DNA from: Thamnaconus septentrionalis
Taxonomy: Eukaryota > Chordata > Actinopteri > Tetraodontiformes > Monacanthidae
Direction of reading: 5' to 3'
Assembly: GCA_009823395.1 (NCBI GenBank)
Contig: CM020516.1
Span: forward strand, 1,324,501-1,388,500
DNA: 64,000 nucleotides
The first letter of the stretch is position 1. Every line of letters starts with the position of its first letter. Below are positions 1-12,480 of the stretch, piece by piece. The notes below the pieces were generated by a model. The model had not been told where the DNA came from. It saw only the letters and a program-made list of their open reading frames with translations, and made no database searches. The position numbers and the translations under genes were made by a program.

Positions 1-823
1 TGGCAGGGATCGTTGCTACCGTTCATATCGAACCATGTAGCAGGCCAGGTGCCGTCCTGACTCCTCAGGTGATGTATTTCTGGGACGTATTTACGCCTGC
101 AAACCACCAGGGTGAAGAAGCTCTGCGTGGCTGCGAGGCTGAAGTGGCGGCGATGACGAGCGCGGCGTGGCTCCGCTGCAGCGTGGCTCTGCTCCAACAG
201 GTCGGTCAGGTCAGAGAAACACAGAAAGGGCTTTGACAGTGGGTGTCACATCCCCGATTAAAGGACCTGGCTCTGCCCAGACAGGAAACACACTTTCACA
301 GTTTACCTGGCCGGCTTCCCAGCAGAGTTCATGTTGAGAGAACAGAGGCTGTAATTTGACCTCTCTTCACCCTGACCCTCCGCCGCCTCCCCTGTCAGCC
401 ATGTTTGGCTGCCTGGGATGGCTGGCGTGATATCACGCCACTTAACCACAAGACATACGTGCACTGGAGAACCTCGGTGCTCTTTTGCCGTAAAAGCTGC
501 GTTCCGTTTTTCTTTTTAATTTGAGTTTTTCCTTCTGGAAAAAAAAGTTTCTATTTTTGTTTTGAATTTTTATTGATTTAAAAAAAATATATATTTAAAA
601 GAAACAATGAAATTGATCAAAGTGCCCTCTTCTTGGCGGAAGCAACCGTTGACTTCACTGGCTCGAGACAAACCCAGCAGTGAAGCTGCAGTGCCAAAAC
701 AGCTGCCGGGGTGGTGGGACGGCGAGATGGCAAATGGATCTGCGGGCCCTGAGGGTATTCTTAGCAGCCTGTTTGCTGACAGGAACAGACCGCTGGGTAC
801 CAGATCAAAAAAAGCCGCAGCAA

Positions 824-844
824 GTGTGTGTGTGTGTGTGTGTG
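824..844. repeat. (GT)n microsatellite
   Basis: About ten uninterrupted GT dinucleotides. Confidence 0.9.
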
Positions 845-1727
845 GACACTGGATATCTGATTTCCAGAAATGTAAAGATCAAGTCAGCTTATTACAAAAC
901 TTGGTCCGATTCAGGATTCCACATGTAGAAAACATGATGACTCAATGTTTGATTAGTAGCAGCACTGAGGTGAGTCGTCTTCATGGTGCAACACCAGACA
1001 CACAAGTAGAGGGTGATGGTTGAATGCACGACTTAAACAGTTGCAGCTAACAGTTTGAGGGCAAAATCAGAAATTTATATGTAAAAAAAAAATAAAACAT
1101 GCTGTGGTTTGACGCCATTAGTATTAAGCTGTGCAAACTGATCACTGGTCACTGTAACACACTCAGTACTGGAAGAAAAACTGCCTTGTCACAACGTTGC
1201 ATTGCATAATTGCTGCTTTTCCATAGAATGTCAAGCAAATTCCAAGCAAAGTTTTGGAAATTTGATTGAAGGTTGAAGATTATGTAGGACAGAGAAGGAC
1301 ACCCAGCGTTTCAATGAGATTTACCTTCATTAATAAAAATAAATAGAAATATATACAGGTTGAACTAACACATGAGTCTAACCACAAACTCTGAGTTGAC
1401 TCACCCTGAGGTTTGCAGGCCTGACTTGATGGTTTCTTCACAGCAGATTAGTTCACAGACTCGGAGTTTAATTGGCCTGTTTGTGAAGTGAGGGTCAGGG
1501 TTGGTTAGGTCGGCTTACATCACCACATCATCAGTAAACAAACTAAGGTTTCCAATTAAACCTGCTCTGTAAACTGTCCCAATGAGTTCAGCTAAGCGTC
1601 CCACTGAGTCCTGCATTAAACTATTAACTCACAATGACGTGATTGCATGAGTGTCAATGAGTTGGGGATGTTGCCTTCCATCCAGTTTTTCTCTGAGGTT
1701 GAGGAAGAACACTAGTGGTCTCAGGCC

Positions 1728-2054
1728 AGATAGATAGATAGATAGATAGATGGATGGATACAGTAGATAGATGGATACAGTAGATAGAGTAGATAGATAG
1801 ATACAGTAGATAGATGGATAGATGGATAGATAGATAGAGTAGATAGATAGATACAGTAGATAGATAGAGTAGATACAGTAGATAGATGGATACAGTAGAT
1901 AGATAGATAGATAGATAGATACAGTAGATAGATAGAGTAGATAGATAGATAGAGTAGATACAGTAGATAGATAGATACAGTAGATGGATAGATAGATAGA
2001 TACAGTAGATAGATAGATAGATAGATAGATAGACAGATAGATAGATAGATACAG

Positions 2055-2086
<32 letters not shown>

Positions 2087-2225
2087 GTAGATAGATAGAT
2101 CGATAGATACAGTAGATAGATAGATAGATAGATAGATAGATACAGTAGATAGATAGATAGAGTAGATAGATAGATAGAGTAGATAGATAGATAGATAGAT
2201 ACAGTAGATAGATAGATAGATAGAG

Positions 2226-2323
<98 letters not shown>

Positions 2324-2343
2324 CAGTAGATAGATAGATACAG

Positions 2344-2392
<49 letters not shown>

Positions 2393-2415
2393 GGATAGAT
2401 ACAGTAGATGGATAG
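1728..2415. repeat. Compound GATA tetranucleotide array, about 690 bp
   Basis: Tandem GATA units are interrupted again and again by the variants CAGTAGATA, GAGTAGATA and GGATA. The longest pure run is near 2226-2320. The interruptions recur in blocks, so the array grew by copying multi-unit segments as well as by single-unit slippage. The long open frames on the minus strand here encode only Ile-Tyr-Leu-Ser repeats and are not genes. Confidence 0.95.
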
Positions 2416-5400
2416 AAAAGAACTCTGATTGTTTCAAGCAGAAGGTGTGAAACCAGCTGACCTTGATCACATGATTGGACCACTCACTTCTTAATCAGTG
2501 CATGTTAGCGTTGCAGGAATAGTTTCCTCACGAGAGATTCTCCCTGATTCCACCAGCTTAGTCTCTGTGGGCTCACACAAGCGACCGTTGCGTGATCAAA
2601 AGTCAGACGATTTAAAGAGGCGCGCCGTATAAATGGGTTTATTTGCACGAGTCAGGACACAGTTGGCACTAAAACAAACAGAAAAAGCCCAATAGCCCTT
2701 GTAAACAAGATGCTTCCTCTAATCTCAGCAGCTGACACGGGGCATGAGGGTCCCAGGGCTGCGAGCCATTTATGTACGTCCCCCAAGTTCACCTTGACAT
2801 CTGTGCTGACAGGAAGAGAGCAGGGCAGATCGCCTTTCCCAGTATGAGATAGGTTCACAGTGCAGCTGCCAGTGTATGGCCATACTTGGGGGAGTATGGC
2901 CACCGGAGGTAGAGGGAAATAAAGCAGAAGAGACGGCATACTGTCAGAATTATTGTATCTTTCTCACCACATGCACCGAGAGAACTTAGTAACTTCAGAG
3001 GAAATGCTAAATAAAAACGGCCAGACAATTTTGCCTGGACAAATATTTATTTTATTTTTAAGGTTTTTTAAGGCTTTTTTCACATATGTGTTATTATATA
3101 TTATATATAAGTTAAATATTGAAAGGTTTTGACGAAAAACGCCGACCCACTTAAACTCGTGGCATCAAATTTATATCAATGTTCAAATCTTGACTCCACA
3201 CTGTCTTTATTCTTCTTGTGTGCAAGTTTTCAGCTTGCCAGAGAGGCAGCAGTGAAACACAGCCCAGGCCTCGCATGGTGTGTTTTTGTCATTATGGCTC
3301 TGCCAGCCCCTACTGCTTCTCCTTGACGTTGTGCTTCCCCAACTGCTGCCCTTGTAGAACGTTTCCCGTCTGTGGCGTGACGACTTACAGTGTATCTGAT
3401 CCTGGGTGACTAATACAAAGATGGCCAATGTGTGGCTCCATCACTGGAGGCAAAAGGTTACAAATCTGTGACTCACATGAGAAGGTTGAGCCGTAAGAGA
3501 AGGTGGTAGGAGAAGGCGGCGGGAAGCAAAGTGCAAAGTGACTCATGATCATTTCTCCCTCAGGGTGAATTCAGAAACTAGGACTGACTTTGGTAGATGT
3601 TTCAGATGCTTCAGGTTTTCAAAAGCAATGTTCAGCTGGTTCCTGAGAAGCCTTTCCAGGCGCATCAGAAGGATTGTAAAGGTTCAGTCCTGTTTGACAA
3701 GCTGAAATTGCAGGGCTCATGAGCAGAACGCTTTGTGGAAATGGGTTTCACACAACTCTGACACGGACGGACTGAGATGAGTGGCAGAAGACCACCTGGA
3801 GTTCACTGAGACTGGCTGAATAATTCATCAGGTTCACTTTGTGTGTATAGAAAAAAATCATTGTGTTTCTACTGCGTCCGACTTGTTGGTCTTGCATGGT
3901 CGATCTAAGCCAGTGCGTGATGTAGACGACTGTTAATTGGAGGAGATGATGCCAGCAGTGAGGTGGAGCCTGCACTGCCAGTGAGCTTTGTGTTGTTGCA
4001 CTCCAGACATCCTGTGCGTATCGGGCTGCTTTTGCGAGCCTGCAGGGATCGTGCCCTCACATTAGCAGATGTGGGCCGCCGGCCAACAAAAGTATGTTTC
4101 AGAGACATTTTTAGAAGTGGAGTCGAGCGTCGGCGCTGTTTTCTTTTTTCATCTGGCTGAAGGGAAAACACACAGGCAGCCGTGGTTAAACTTGCAATAG
4201 CTCATTGGCTAAGGTCATATATCACCTTTCAAGTCTCATTCTGTACAACTGGCGGTAGTTGTAAATTCGGAAAAAAAAAGAAAAAAAAGTGCACGCTGGT
4301 CCCTCCAACATGTGGTGTTTATTGGGCCGACAGTAGCCCGGGTTGTTCGAACTCGGTGTAACAACCGCAGGATTAGCCGCCGCCACCACCACCACCGCCA
4401 GGGTCTGGAGGAACAGAAGCTCACCGGCAATCAACAACGGCTTCCGAAATGTCTCTTGAAATTTGTACGCCTGACAAAATGTCGTTATTTAATGTCCCAG
4501 ATCTTGCTGCTGGGCGGGGGTTGGACCATGACTCTCAGATCCGGTCTGTGATGTTTCGGGGGGCGACATCAGCGAACAGATCAGCCATTGTAAATAAAAA
4601 GCGCCGCTTTCATGCTGCCTCGTCGATGGCTTTCCCAGATGTGCGGCGCAATAAGAGCCTTCAGCCGCGGATGCTGGACTTTTTGCATGAGAAAGGCATT
4701 TTTCTAATTTGTCTGAATGTCCTGAAGGCTCGCTGTATTCTATTTCCCCTTCGTGCTCAATTGACTTTTCAGATGAGAAGCTTGCAGAAGCTTCACGTCC
4801 TTCGCTGTCTTCCCATCGCGACGTCTCCAAAAATAATAAACGCTCGACTTCAACTCGCAGGTTTTTAAAGATGGAAAGACAGTTTGGCATTATTATTATT
4901 TATTTTTTTTTTTAACTGAAGACGCAAACGCTTCGTTCAGCGAAGGCGTAAACTGATGCCCTCTCCTGAATCTCTGAAAGACAGTCAGTCTTGTGTGGTT
5001 TGGAACTCTTTGTCTATATCATACGTTTGGGCCCCAGAACTTCCTGTGCTGCTTGGAAAACATGACTTCCTGTCATTCCTGTTATTCTCCTCTTGTGTTC
5101 GCTCAAATATTTATTGTACATCTGAGTTCCAGCTGGTGCAAAAGAGAGATTTGATTGTAACATTTTGTAGTGAGGCGTTTTCCAATTTTCACATTGGTTC
5201 AGAATCCAAATGCATTGTGTGTTATGTTTGACTCAGTTTCTGTCCCAGCAGTGCAAAGGAAAAAGGCCAGGAAATAGAAACAGAGAAAAGTAGTTGGCAA
5301 CTCTTTATAATAAGTAGAAGAGCTTATTAAGTGTTTATAAACTACATACTAACGAGTTTTCAGAAACATGCTTTCCAAACGATACATTCTGTGTTTATTA

Positions 5401-7727
5401 ATGCTTAACTACAGCTTAATAGTGTGTACTTCTAAAGTGCTACCAGACAGTTAAACATACAGCATGTATATGTCTGCATTGCGATATTCAAATGAGCTTT
5501 AGGGGCGTGTTCCTCCTCATCGCGAGGCTGATTGGTCGCTATCACATCTCGAGCAGCTGGAAGCAGTTCAGCTGGGAAGTTTTTAAGATGGATCTGTGAG
5601 ATTGCAGCATATCTCTGTGTTCCAGCTGCTTTGCCAGCGCTAATGGCTCACCGCTGTCTGCAGAATCACGCCGTCCTTTGTTGTGCTCCAAGGTCTTTAA
5701 TGCTATTAATGTGGAAAAAAAACCAAATCCATCCAAAGTGGTCAGTTGACCACAACAAGAGGTCACAGAAGGTGTGGCTTATTCTGAAGACGTGACGGAT
5801 CTGCAGCTCCTCACACCAGCGGAGCTGCAGGTTATTGAGGTGTTTGTCCGCTAGCATGATGGACCTGAGATGATCGCTGACAGAGGTGCACTGCCACTCC
5901 AGGCCTCATGTGCAGTATTTATTTGACCATACCGAGCCAAACCCCTTCCTAGCTCTTCATCAATGCCTTTTTCCCCTTTTATTCTTGTAATTTATTTCGT
6001 GTAAATACGCACTGCGTATCTAGCAGCGTAGCCTTACGCAGCGTTTGCACCAACGGAATCCAATGCACCTGTTTTTAATCTGTTTTAACTGGTACAAATG
6101 GCAATAAATCTCCATTCTATTCAAAGTTGAGCTGTTTGCGACGGCACACGTTGGACCGCGACGCCTCCGACGTGTCGGCTGCTTTTTTTTTTAAAAAGGT
6201 CAGCTTTTTATAACGCGGCTTTCTGCCTCTCTATTGACAGTCGTTGGCAGATAGCTGCAGGGACGACTGTATTTTACGCAGACATGATGATGAAAAGTCT
6301 TCACTCAGGTATTTCCCTTTCGATATTATTCTTCCTGGTTCTTATCTTGGTGGCTCGACCCCAGAGGTTTTCTGGGATGAGGAGGAGGAGGAGGAAGGAA
6401 GAGCGTTCGTCACGCTCACTCGATGACGCTTGACACGCAAAGAGGAATATTTGTGTTTCTCTCCGAGATTGACGGCAGTTTTTTTCCGCCTCTGTCTCTT
6501 CATTGTTCTGCGGGAAGCTATACATCACATGATAAACACACGCCTGCCTGTATGTCTTTGTGTCAAATGCAGTGGCTGGAAGTTTTCTCACAGCCTTGCA
6601 GGTATGTGCCACGCTCCCACATATAAGCCCTCCTTGTCTTGTAAATACATCAGTCTGGTCTCTGAGGTGAGTAAAATGGTGTAATTGTAGCTTGATGTTT
6701 TTTCCAAATGTTTGCAGTACTGGTAGAAAAAACAAAAAAAAAAAAAAAAAGATCATCAGAACCGTTGAACTGATGGGAATCTTACCAGGTCGACCTGCAG
6801 CAGGCTGTGTTGTTGTTGTTGTTGTTGTTGTTGTTGACATTTGATTTTTGTGCCTGTCGCTGTGGGCTCGAGCAGGAGAGGGACCCACGTGACCGAGTTA
6901 GCCCTGCACTGAAGTCAGCCTCTCTTTGAGAAGTGATGCTGGGTTGACGTTACACACCTCAGTTCACTTCCTGCAGTGCCTCCAGGAAATACTCAGCGCA
7001 GTAGCCTGTCGCCCAAGGCCACCTAAGCTCTTCTCCAGAGGGAGGCGTATTTCAGGTTCTTCGTGCAGAAACACTTTGAGAGACGCTGAGAAGTTTTGGA
7101 GCGCGGCCTCGGCTGCAGGCGCCGGGCTTGATTTGGATTTGCTTTGTGAAATCAGATCTTTGGGGCTGGATGGCATTTCCTGACTGCACTTTCAAGTGTC
7201 AACATTATGGATTTCTGTGAGCAGTTTAGTGGAGGCTGACTGTACATACGAGGTAATATGGAGACGCTGGTCGCTCCCAGCTCAGTGGTTTTGGTTTCAA
7301 GTTCAAATAAGAAATTAAGATTATTGAGGAAATTGCATTGTGTGCCAGCTCCTAGCGCGCAGTCGCAGGAATATTGCATTGGAAGATTTATGAAAACAGC
7401 CAAATTCAAAACGAAGTCAAAGTCTTATTAATCTAAATCACTTCTGACACTTAAACACTTTGAATCTTTCATTCTAAAGCCAATAGTGGACTAATGGGCA
7501 CCTAAGACTCTGCAGCTGCACTCTGGCTGATGACTTCTCACCTAACTTATCAAGCAAGAGCATTTACCTTTCAGGAAGCACCTCTAGATTGTTTACTGTG
7601 CTATTAAAAATAGCCATCAGTGGATGTGCAGGAAGGGGTGAAGATGCAGTTGAGGTGCAGGTGAGTGCAGACAATTTACCAATTTAAAAGCAACATTAAA
7701 CCAGTTGGAGTAGTGCTTAAAATAGAA

Positions 7728-8450
7728 TCCATCTTCTATACCTGCTTCCTCCTGCACTCTGGGTTTCAGAGGTCTGCTGGGGTCTGCTGGGATCTACTGG
7801 GGTCTGCTAGGGTCTGCTGGGTCTACTGGGGTCTACTGGGATCTACTGGGGTCTGCTGGGGTCTACTGGGGTCTGCTAGGGTCTGCTGGGATCTACTGGG
7901 GTCTGCTGGGGTCTACTGGGGTCTACTGGGGTCTGCTGGGGTCTACTGGGGTCTACTGGGGTCTGCTGGGGTCTACTGGGGTCTGCTAGGGTCTGCTGGG
8001 ATCTACTGGGGTCTGCTGGGGTCTGCTGGGGTCTGCTGGGGTCTACTGGGGTCTGCTAGGGTCTGCTGGGATCTACTGGGGTCTGCTGGGGTCTACTGGG
8101 GTCTACTGGGGTCTGCTGGGGTCTACTGGGGTCTACTGGGGTCTGCTGGGGTCTACTGGGGTCTGCTAGGGTCTGCTGGGGTCTACTGGGGTCTGCTGGA
8201 GCCTCTCCCAGCTGCCATGGGGCGAATGCAGGGTGACACCCTGGACAAGTCGCTGGTTCACCGCAGGGCCACGTTGAAAGACAAACAAACATTCCCACTC
8301 TCTCCCACGCATCATTTAGAGCTCCCAGTTCACCTCAGGTGCATGTTGTTAGATTGTTAGAAGCCGGAGAACCTGGAGAGAAGCCACGCAGAGAGGGAGA
8401 GGAGGTCCAATCCACAACCTTCTTAACAATGCTGACCACTGCAGCTGCGT
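7728..8450 (-). mobile_element. tRNA-type teleost SINE, minus orientation, split by an internal minisatellite
   Basis: Read on the minus strand, the right flank (about 8200-8450) starts with a GCAGTGGTCAGCATTGTT-like head, as in the copy at 14261, and continues through the SINE body to CAGCTGGGAGAGGCTCCAGCAGACCCC. The left flank (7728-7770) continues the same element with GCAGGAGGAAGCAGG and the tail CTTCTATA(GAAGATGG on the other strand). Between the two lies a 429-bp minisatellite whose unit is the SINE motif AGCAGACCCC. The family is judged by comparison with the copies at 12332 and 14261 and with the common teleost repeat of this form, recalled rather than searched. Confidence 0.75.
7771..8199. 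repeat. 10-bp minisatellite GGTCTRCTGG with a 180-bp higher-order period
   Basis: There are about 43 tandem copies of a 10-bp unit alternating GGTCTGCTGG and GGTCTACTGG, with rare variants (GATCTACTGG, a CTAGG ending, one 9-bp unit). Positions 7861-7980 and 8041-8160 are identical over 120 bases, so groups of 18 units have been copied as a 180-bp block. The plus-strand open frame through it (231 codons) is a translation artefact of the repeat. Confidence 0.95.
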
Positions 8451-9016
8451 TTGTTCAAACTGAAATCATTTCATATCATCATCTTAGTTAGCATAGTTAG
8501 CAGAGCATGTCAGTGCCTGAGACATTAGCATCCATCAACTCATTTCCTAAAAAACTGTGTTTTTGTGATTATACATACATACGTATTTGCTCATACAATG
8601 CATATAATTAGTTTTATTTCTAAGGACTTAAACCATGTTTTTCTTTTTTCTTTTTTTTCAAAATGAACAGTCAGGTTGAGAGTTGAAATAGTGTAAGACT
8701 AGTTGAGGATTTTAAGCATAAGTTGAAACTTTGTCTCCTGATCATAACAGCGCGGCTGCTTCTTTCAGACTGCGTTTACCTTCAGTGGCTCGATGAGGTG
8801 AGCGGACTGAGGAGAAATCAACCTGTTGCTGCTTCAGCTCCGGCCTCTGTGCTTATGTCAACACAAACTATAGCGCCATGTGTCCCAGCCAAATGAGCCA
8901 TCTGTGAAACGAGCCAGTGCTGCGGCTGCAGCGGGGGGTAAAAGTGGCAACAGTTGGTTTGCTCATCTCGCCGTTAAGCAACCTTTTGATGTTTCCAGCA
9001 TAAACGGGGTTATTTA

Positions 9017-9049
9017 CGGTGGGGTGGGGGGGGGTTGGGTTGGGGGGGC
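9017..9049 (+). other. G-rich tract with G-quadruplex potential
   Basis: The plus strand has at least four runs of three or more G separated by one or two T (GGTGGGG, nine G, GGG, seven G). This meets the usual sequence rule for an intramolecular G-quadruplex. No gene context supports a function. Confidence 0.5.
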
Positions 9050-9546
9050 AGTGAAAGTTGGCGTGACAACAACTTGTTTTCTCCTGACTGACCCTCTTCA
9101 CCTCAACATTTGTTGCCAGAGTGTTTACTTTGACGGCGCTGAGAGCACTTTGTTGTTCTTCACCAGGCACAGAGTGAGATATCAGCCAGTCTGCTGCACT
9201 GCTGGGACTCCACGCTGCGCTGCTCTAATAGAGGGCATTTCTTCCGTTGTCTCATGGTCCTATAGTTTGGCCATGTACTGTTCTATCTGTCGGGTTTATT
9301 TTTTTTAATTTACCTTCTAATAGGACCCAATGTATCCAGTCACGACAGCTTAGTACTGATATGTATTCATTGCATTTTTTTTATGATGTACATGTATATT
9401 GACGCTGCTTCCACCCATTGTATTTCTGATATTTTTGTCGATATTTAATATTTAACTTCTCTACACTCGGACGTGTGTGAATGTGATTGGTTGGTGTCAC
9501 GCGGCCGCCCCTATTTAAGACGGCTTCCCGTGTTGGCATAAAAAGT

Positions 9547-9584
9547 TTGCTTGAAAAAGGTCGAGAGCCGAAACGCGGCAATAA
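9547..9584 (+). other. Possible decayed hammerhead-like core of a Penelope-type retroelement
   Basis: The stretch has GAAAAAGGTC, a short loop, then GAGCCGAAACG followed by CAATAAA. Penelope-like elements of animals carry a hammerhead motif of the form CTGATGA, stem II, GAAAC. Here the GAAAC half is intact but the CTGATGA half is degenerate, so any ribozyme would be inactive. The attribution rests on recall of the family pattern. Confidence 0.25.
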
Positions 9585-10397
9585 ATTCAACCAGTTCGCC
9601 GCGTGAGCGGGAACTCCTCTTTCTTTTCTTTTGTTTGATTTGGACTTAATTGTCAACCTCTGACGCACCTGCTGAGGAAATAGATGTGTGAAGATTTTTT
9701 GCCTTTTCTGAAATAAAAGAGATAAAATGAGCCAGGGTGAGAGGAAGTGACCTTTCAGATTCCTTCAGATTGTGGCAATTAAGCTCAAATCAAAACTGGA
9801 AAAGAAAAAGTATTGAGATGTGTTTTAATTTGTTGGGGCAACACAAGCAAACAAAATAGTTTTGTACAGTGTTGTGTTAGAAAAGAGACTAGAAAAAACA
9901 CTTTTTGGGATTTTGATTTTTGTCAAGTTGTTTTGATAGATCAGTTGTGTAACGACTAAACTGCTTGACTGACTGGCTTGGTCACAGTGATTTGGTCTCG
10001 GCGCGGTTTAATTCGGAGTTGCGTGGAGGAGAAGCACACAAGCGCTCTGTTGTTCTGCTGTCAGGCTGATGTTTGCAGACCAAACCAGCCGTTTGCATGA
10101 ACGGCTGCGGTTGCGACCGCTCTGATTTGCCCACTTACGGCGGAAAAGCTCTGGCGAGCCGAGCGCGACGGGGCGGTTGGTTGGTGGCAGCAGCACAGTG
10201 GGACTGTGTGCTTTGAACCTCTCGCACCTTCACTGCAGCGGTCTAAGAATACTGCGGCTCGTTGCCTCACTGCCACCAGGAACTGTTGACTGTTGACAGT
10301 CAATGAGCCGCGGGCGCCGCTGACACACGATAGCGTGCGCAGTCTCGGAAGAGCACGGCGTTTTCCTTCATGTTTGGGAATTCCTGATCAAACGATG

Positions 10398-10413
10398 GGG
10401 TTAGGGTTAGGGT
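10398..10413 (+). repeat. Short telomere-like GGGTTA run
   Basis: Two and a half copies of GGGTTA. It is too short to argue for a telomere origin. Confidence 0.5.
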
Positions 10414-12331
10414 CAGCGATGTTTCTGTCTTCTGTGAATGCAAGCAAACTGCTGACGCCCCCCCATCCCCCGGAACTGAAAAGCCCAGCGTGTCAAAAGT
10501 TAGCGGCCGCTCCAAAGTTCTCTCGTGACTCCTCGTATGTAAAAACACACAGAGGTAGAGAGTCGTGAACAGTGCGTTTGTGGTGCAGCAGGAATGCGAG
10601 AATGTCCTGTCAGTCATAACTCTGCCAAGCTGGAGGTGAAGCGCAGTCACTGCGGCCAGGCCTGTTTTTCTCATTTGGGGCGGCTCGGTTTCGAAACCCG
10701 ATCCTCAGACCTGATTGAGCTTCTCAGCCTGCGCGTCGATGAATTGGATGTGGCATCCCGTCGCCATGTGTGCCCTATTTATCTGAGGATGTTTAGAAAG
10801 CAGAGGGAGGCCGCTGGGGATTCAACGCGTTGCATAAGCCGGGATTTCATTTTTCACTAAAATGTAAATAGAGAGTTGGTGCAGGGCTATTTTCAGCTCC
10901 GTGTTTGATTGGTTGTGGCTGAAGGTGTCCGGGTCACTCATGTGCCTGACGACAGCTTCCACTCCCAGTCTGTCCAAACAACGTTCAAGTGGCCTCCAAA
11001 TATTCCACATTTGCACAACGAACGGTGTTTCAATCATGCACTAGGGGGCAGACTACAGGTGCAAGTTTCCTCAAATTAGAATTTGAGTGTTTAGTTGCGT
11101 TTCTTGACTTATACAATAACAATACAGGCACATTCTATCCTATTCCATTCTAAATGAAGCTGGTGAATAGTTTTCATTTCATTTCTTTGTTTCATTTATT
11201 TTATTTATTCTGACAAGTTTAAAGAAAGACCTAAAGTAAGTCAAATGTGTAACTCTAAGATAGAAACAAAGGTGAAGAGACAACAACGTTAGTAACCACT
11301 CCGTGTTGGACAGAGTGTAGGATGATACCCTGCAGTGGCACTCACTGTGTCTGTCCAGGAGCACAGGAGTTCATCTTGACACATGCTTTCAAGCTGGTTG
11401 GGGGGGGGGGGTTTATTTTATTAGATGTGTTCCCTCTCTGCTCTCTTCTTATATTGCCGAGCCTGGAGCGTCATCTCATGTGTTAAACTAATCAGGTGGC
11501 GCGGTTAGATGACGATCTCAGAGAGCCTCGCTGAGATCTCATTGGTTTATTGTTCTGGGGCCTTTTAAAGAAGCTGAAATCAGATCTGCACTGCGTTGTC
11601 ATCATCAGACCACACATGGTGAGCTTCAGTTCAATCTCAAGCACGTTTGTCATCATCACAGAGCTGCAGAAACACTTTGAGCGGAGGAATGTATAGCGGC
11701 CAGACATTAATAAAAAAAAGCACGGGCAGGGTTGGTCCAAAGTCAGCTTGCAGTGTTTGGCTTCTTCCAAGAGTGGACTGTAAGGTTTCTGCCGTTCTGA
11801 TTGAGTTTGTGCTCGTGGGCTCAGTGTGTGTCTTTGCTGTCGCGTGAACTCATTTCTGTTCTGTACTACTGGATTTCAGGAGAGGCTAAGCTTCTGTTTT
11901 TCACCACTCAGTCAGTTTTGAGCACAGCGTCGGTGAAAAAATGCAAACCTTGTCCAGCACACATGTTAAAAGAGTTGACTTTACCTCCCTTCTCTTGAGC
12001 AATCACTCTCCCACTATCGCAGCTTCTGTTTTCATAGCTTCAGTAGCCCGGAGTGTCGGCTACCATTTCTCTGGCCTGCAACATCAATTTAGGAGGGTTT
12101 GGTTTTTTTTCTCCACTAAATCCTGACTGCACTTCATTCTTAAGCTTGGCAGAAGAATGACTTTTAAAATGTTCTTAGTGAATTAAGCATGTGTTCCCCG
12201 CTGAGGTCTGCATGAGCTTTGTGCTACAAGCTAATTGAAGAAAAAGAAGAACGTTGAGCCCCTGACAACAGGTGCAAGTTCTGAGGAAGCCCCCAGTGTA
12301 AAATCTTCTCTGCTGTGTTGGAGCTGAGTGG

Positions 12332-12480
12332 TTGTTGGTCTTTGTTGCTTTTTCTTTGTGGTCCTGTGATGAACTGGCAGCTTGTCCAGGCCTGAAGGTT
12401 GTGGCAGAGACTCCAGCAGACCCCCGACACCGCGAGTGCAGCAGGAAGTGGGTCAGGAAAAGAGATGGACGGACGGATGG
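12332..12480 (+). mobile_element. 3' part of the tRNA-type SINE
   Basis: GTGGTCCTGTGATGAACTGG, CTTGTCCAGG, GACTCCAGCAGACCCC and GCAGGAAGTGGGT occur in the same order as in the copy at 14261. It ends in a short GGAC/GGAT tail. The tRNA-like head is missing, as expected for a 5'-truncated retroposed copy. Confidence 0.7.

Noticed and set aside
1..250. Minus-strand open stretch of about 78 codons touching the left edge
   Set aside because: It contains no family motif I recognise, has a stop just upstream and only a weak AG, and an open run of this length is expected by chance in GC-rich sequence.
607..1023. 138-codon frame starting MKLIKVPSSW
   Set aside because: It includes a (GT)n translation, overlaps another frame, and has no domain or splice support.
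1629..2483. 284- and 249-codon frames on the minus strand
   Set aside because: They are pure translations of the GATA array.
7665..8360. 231-codon frame with GVCWGLLGSA repeats
   Set aside because: It is the 10-bp minisatellite read in one frame, inside a SINE.
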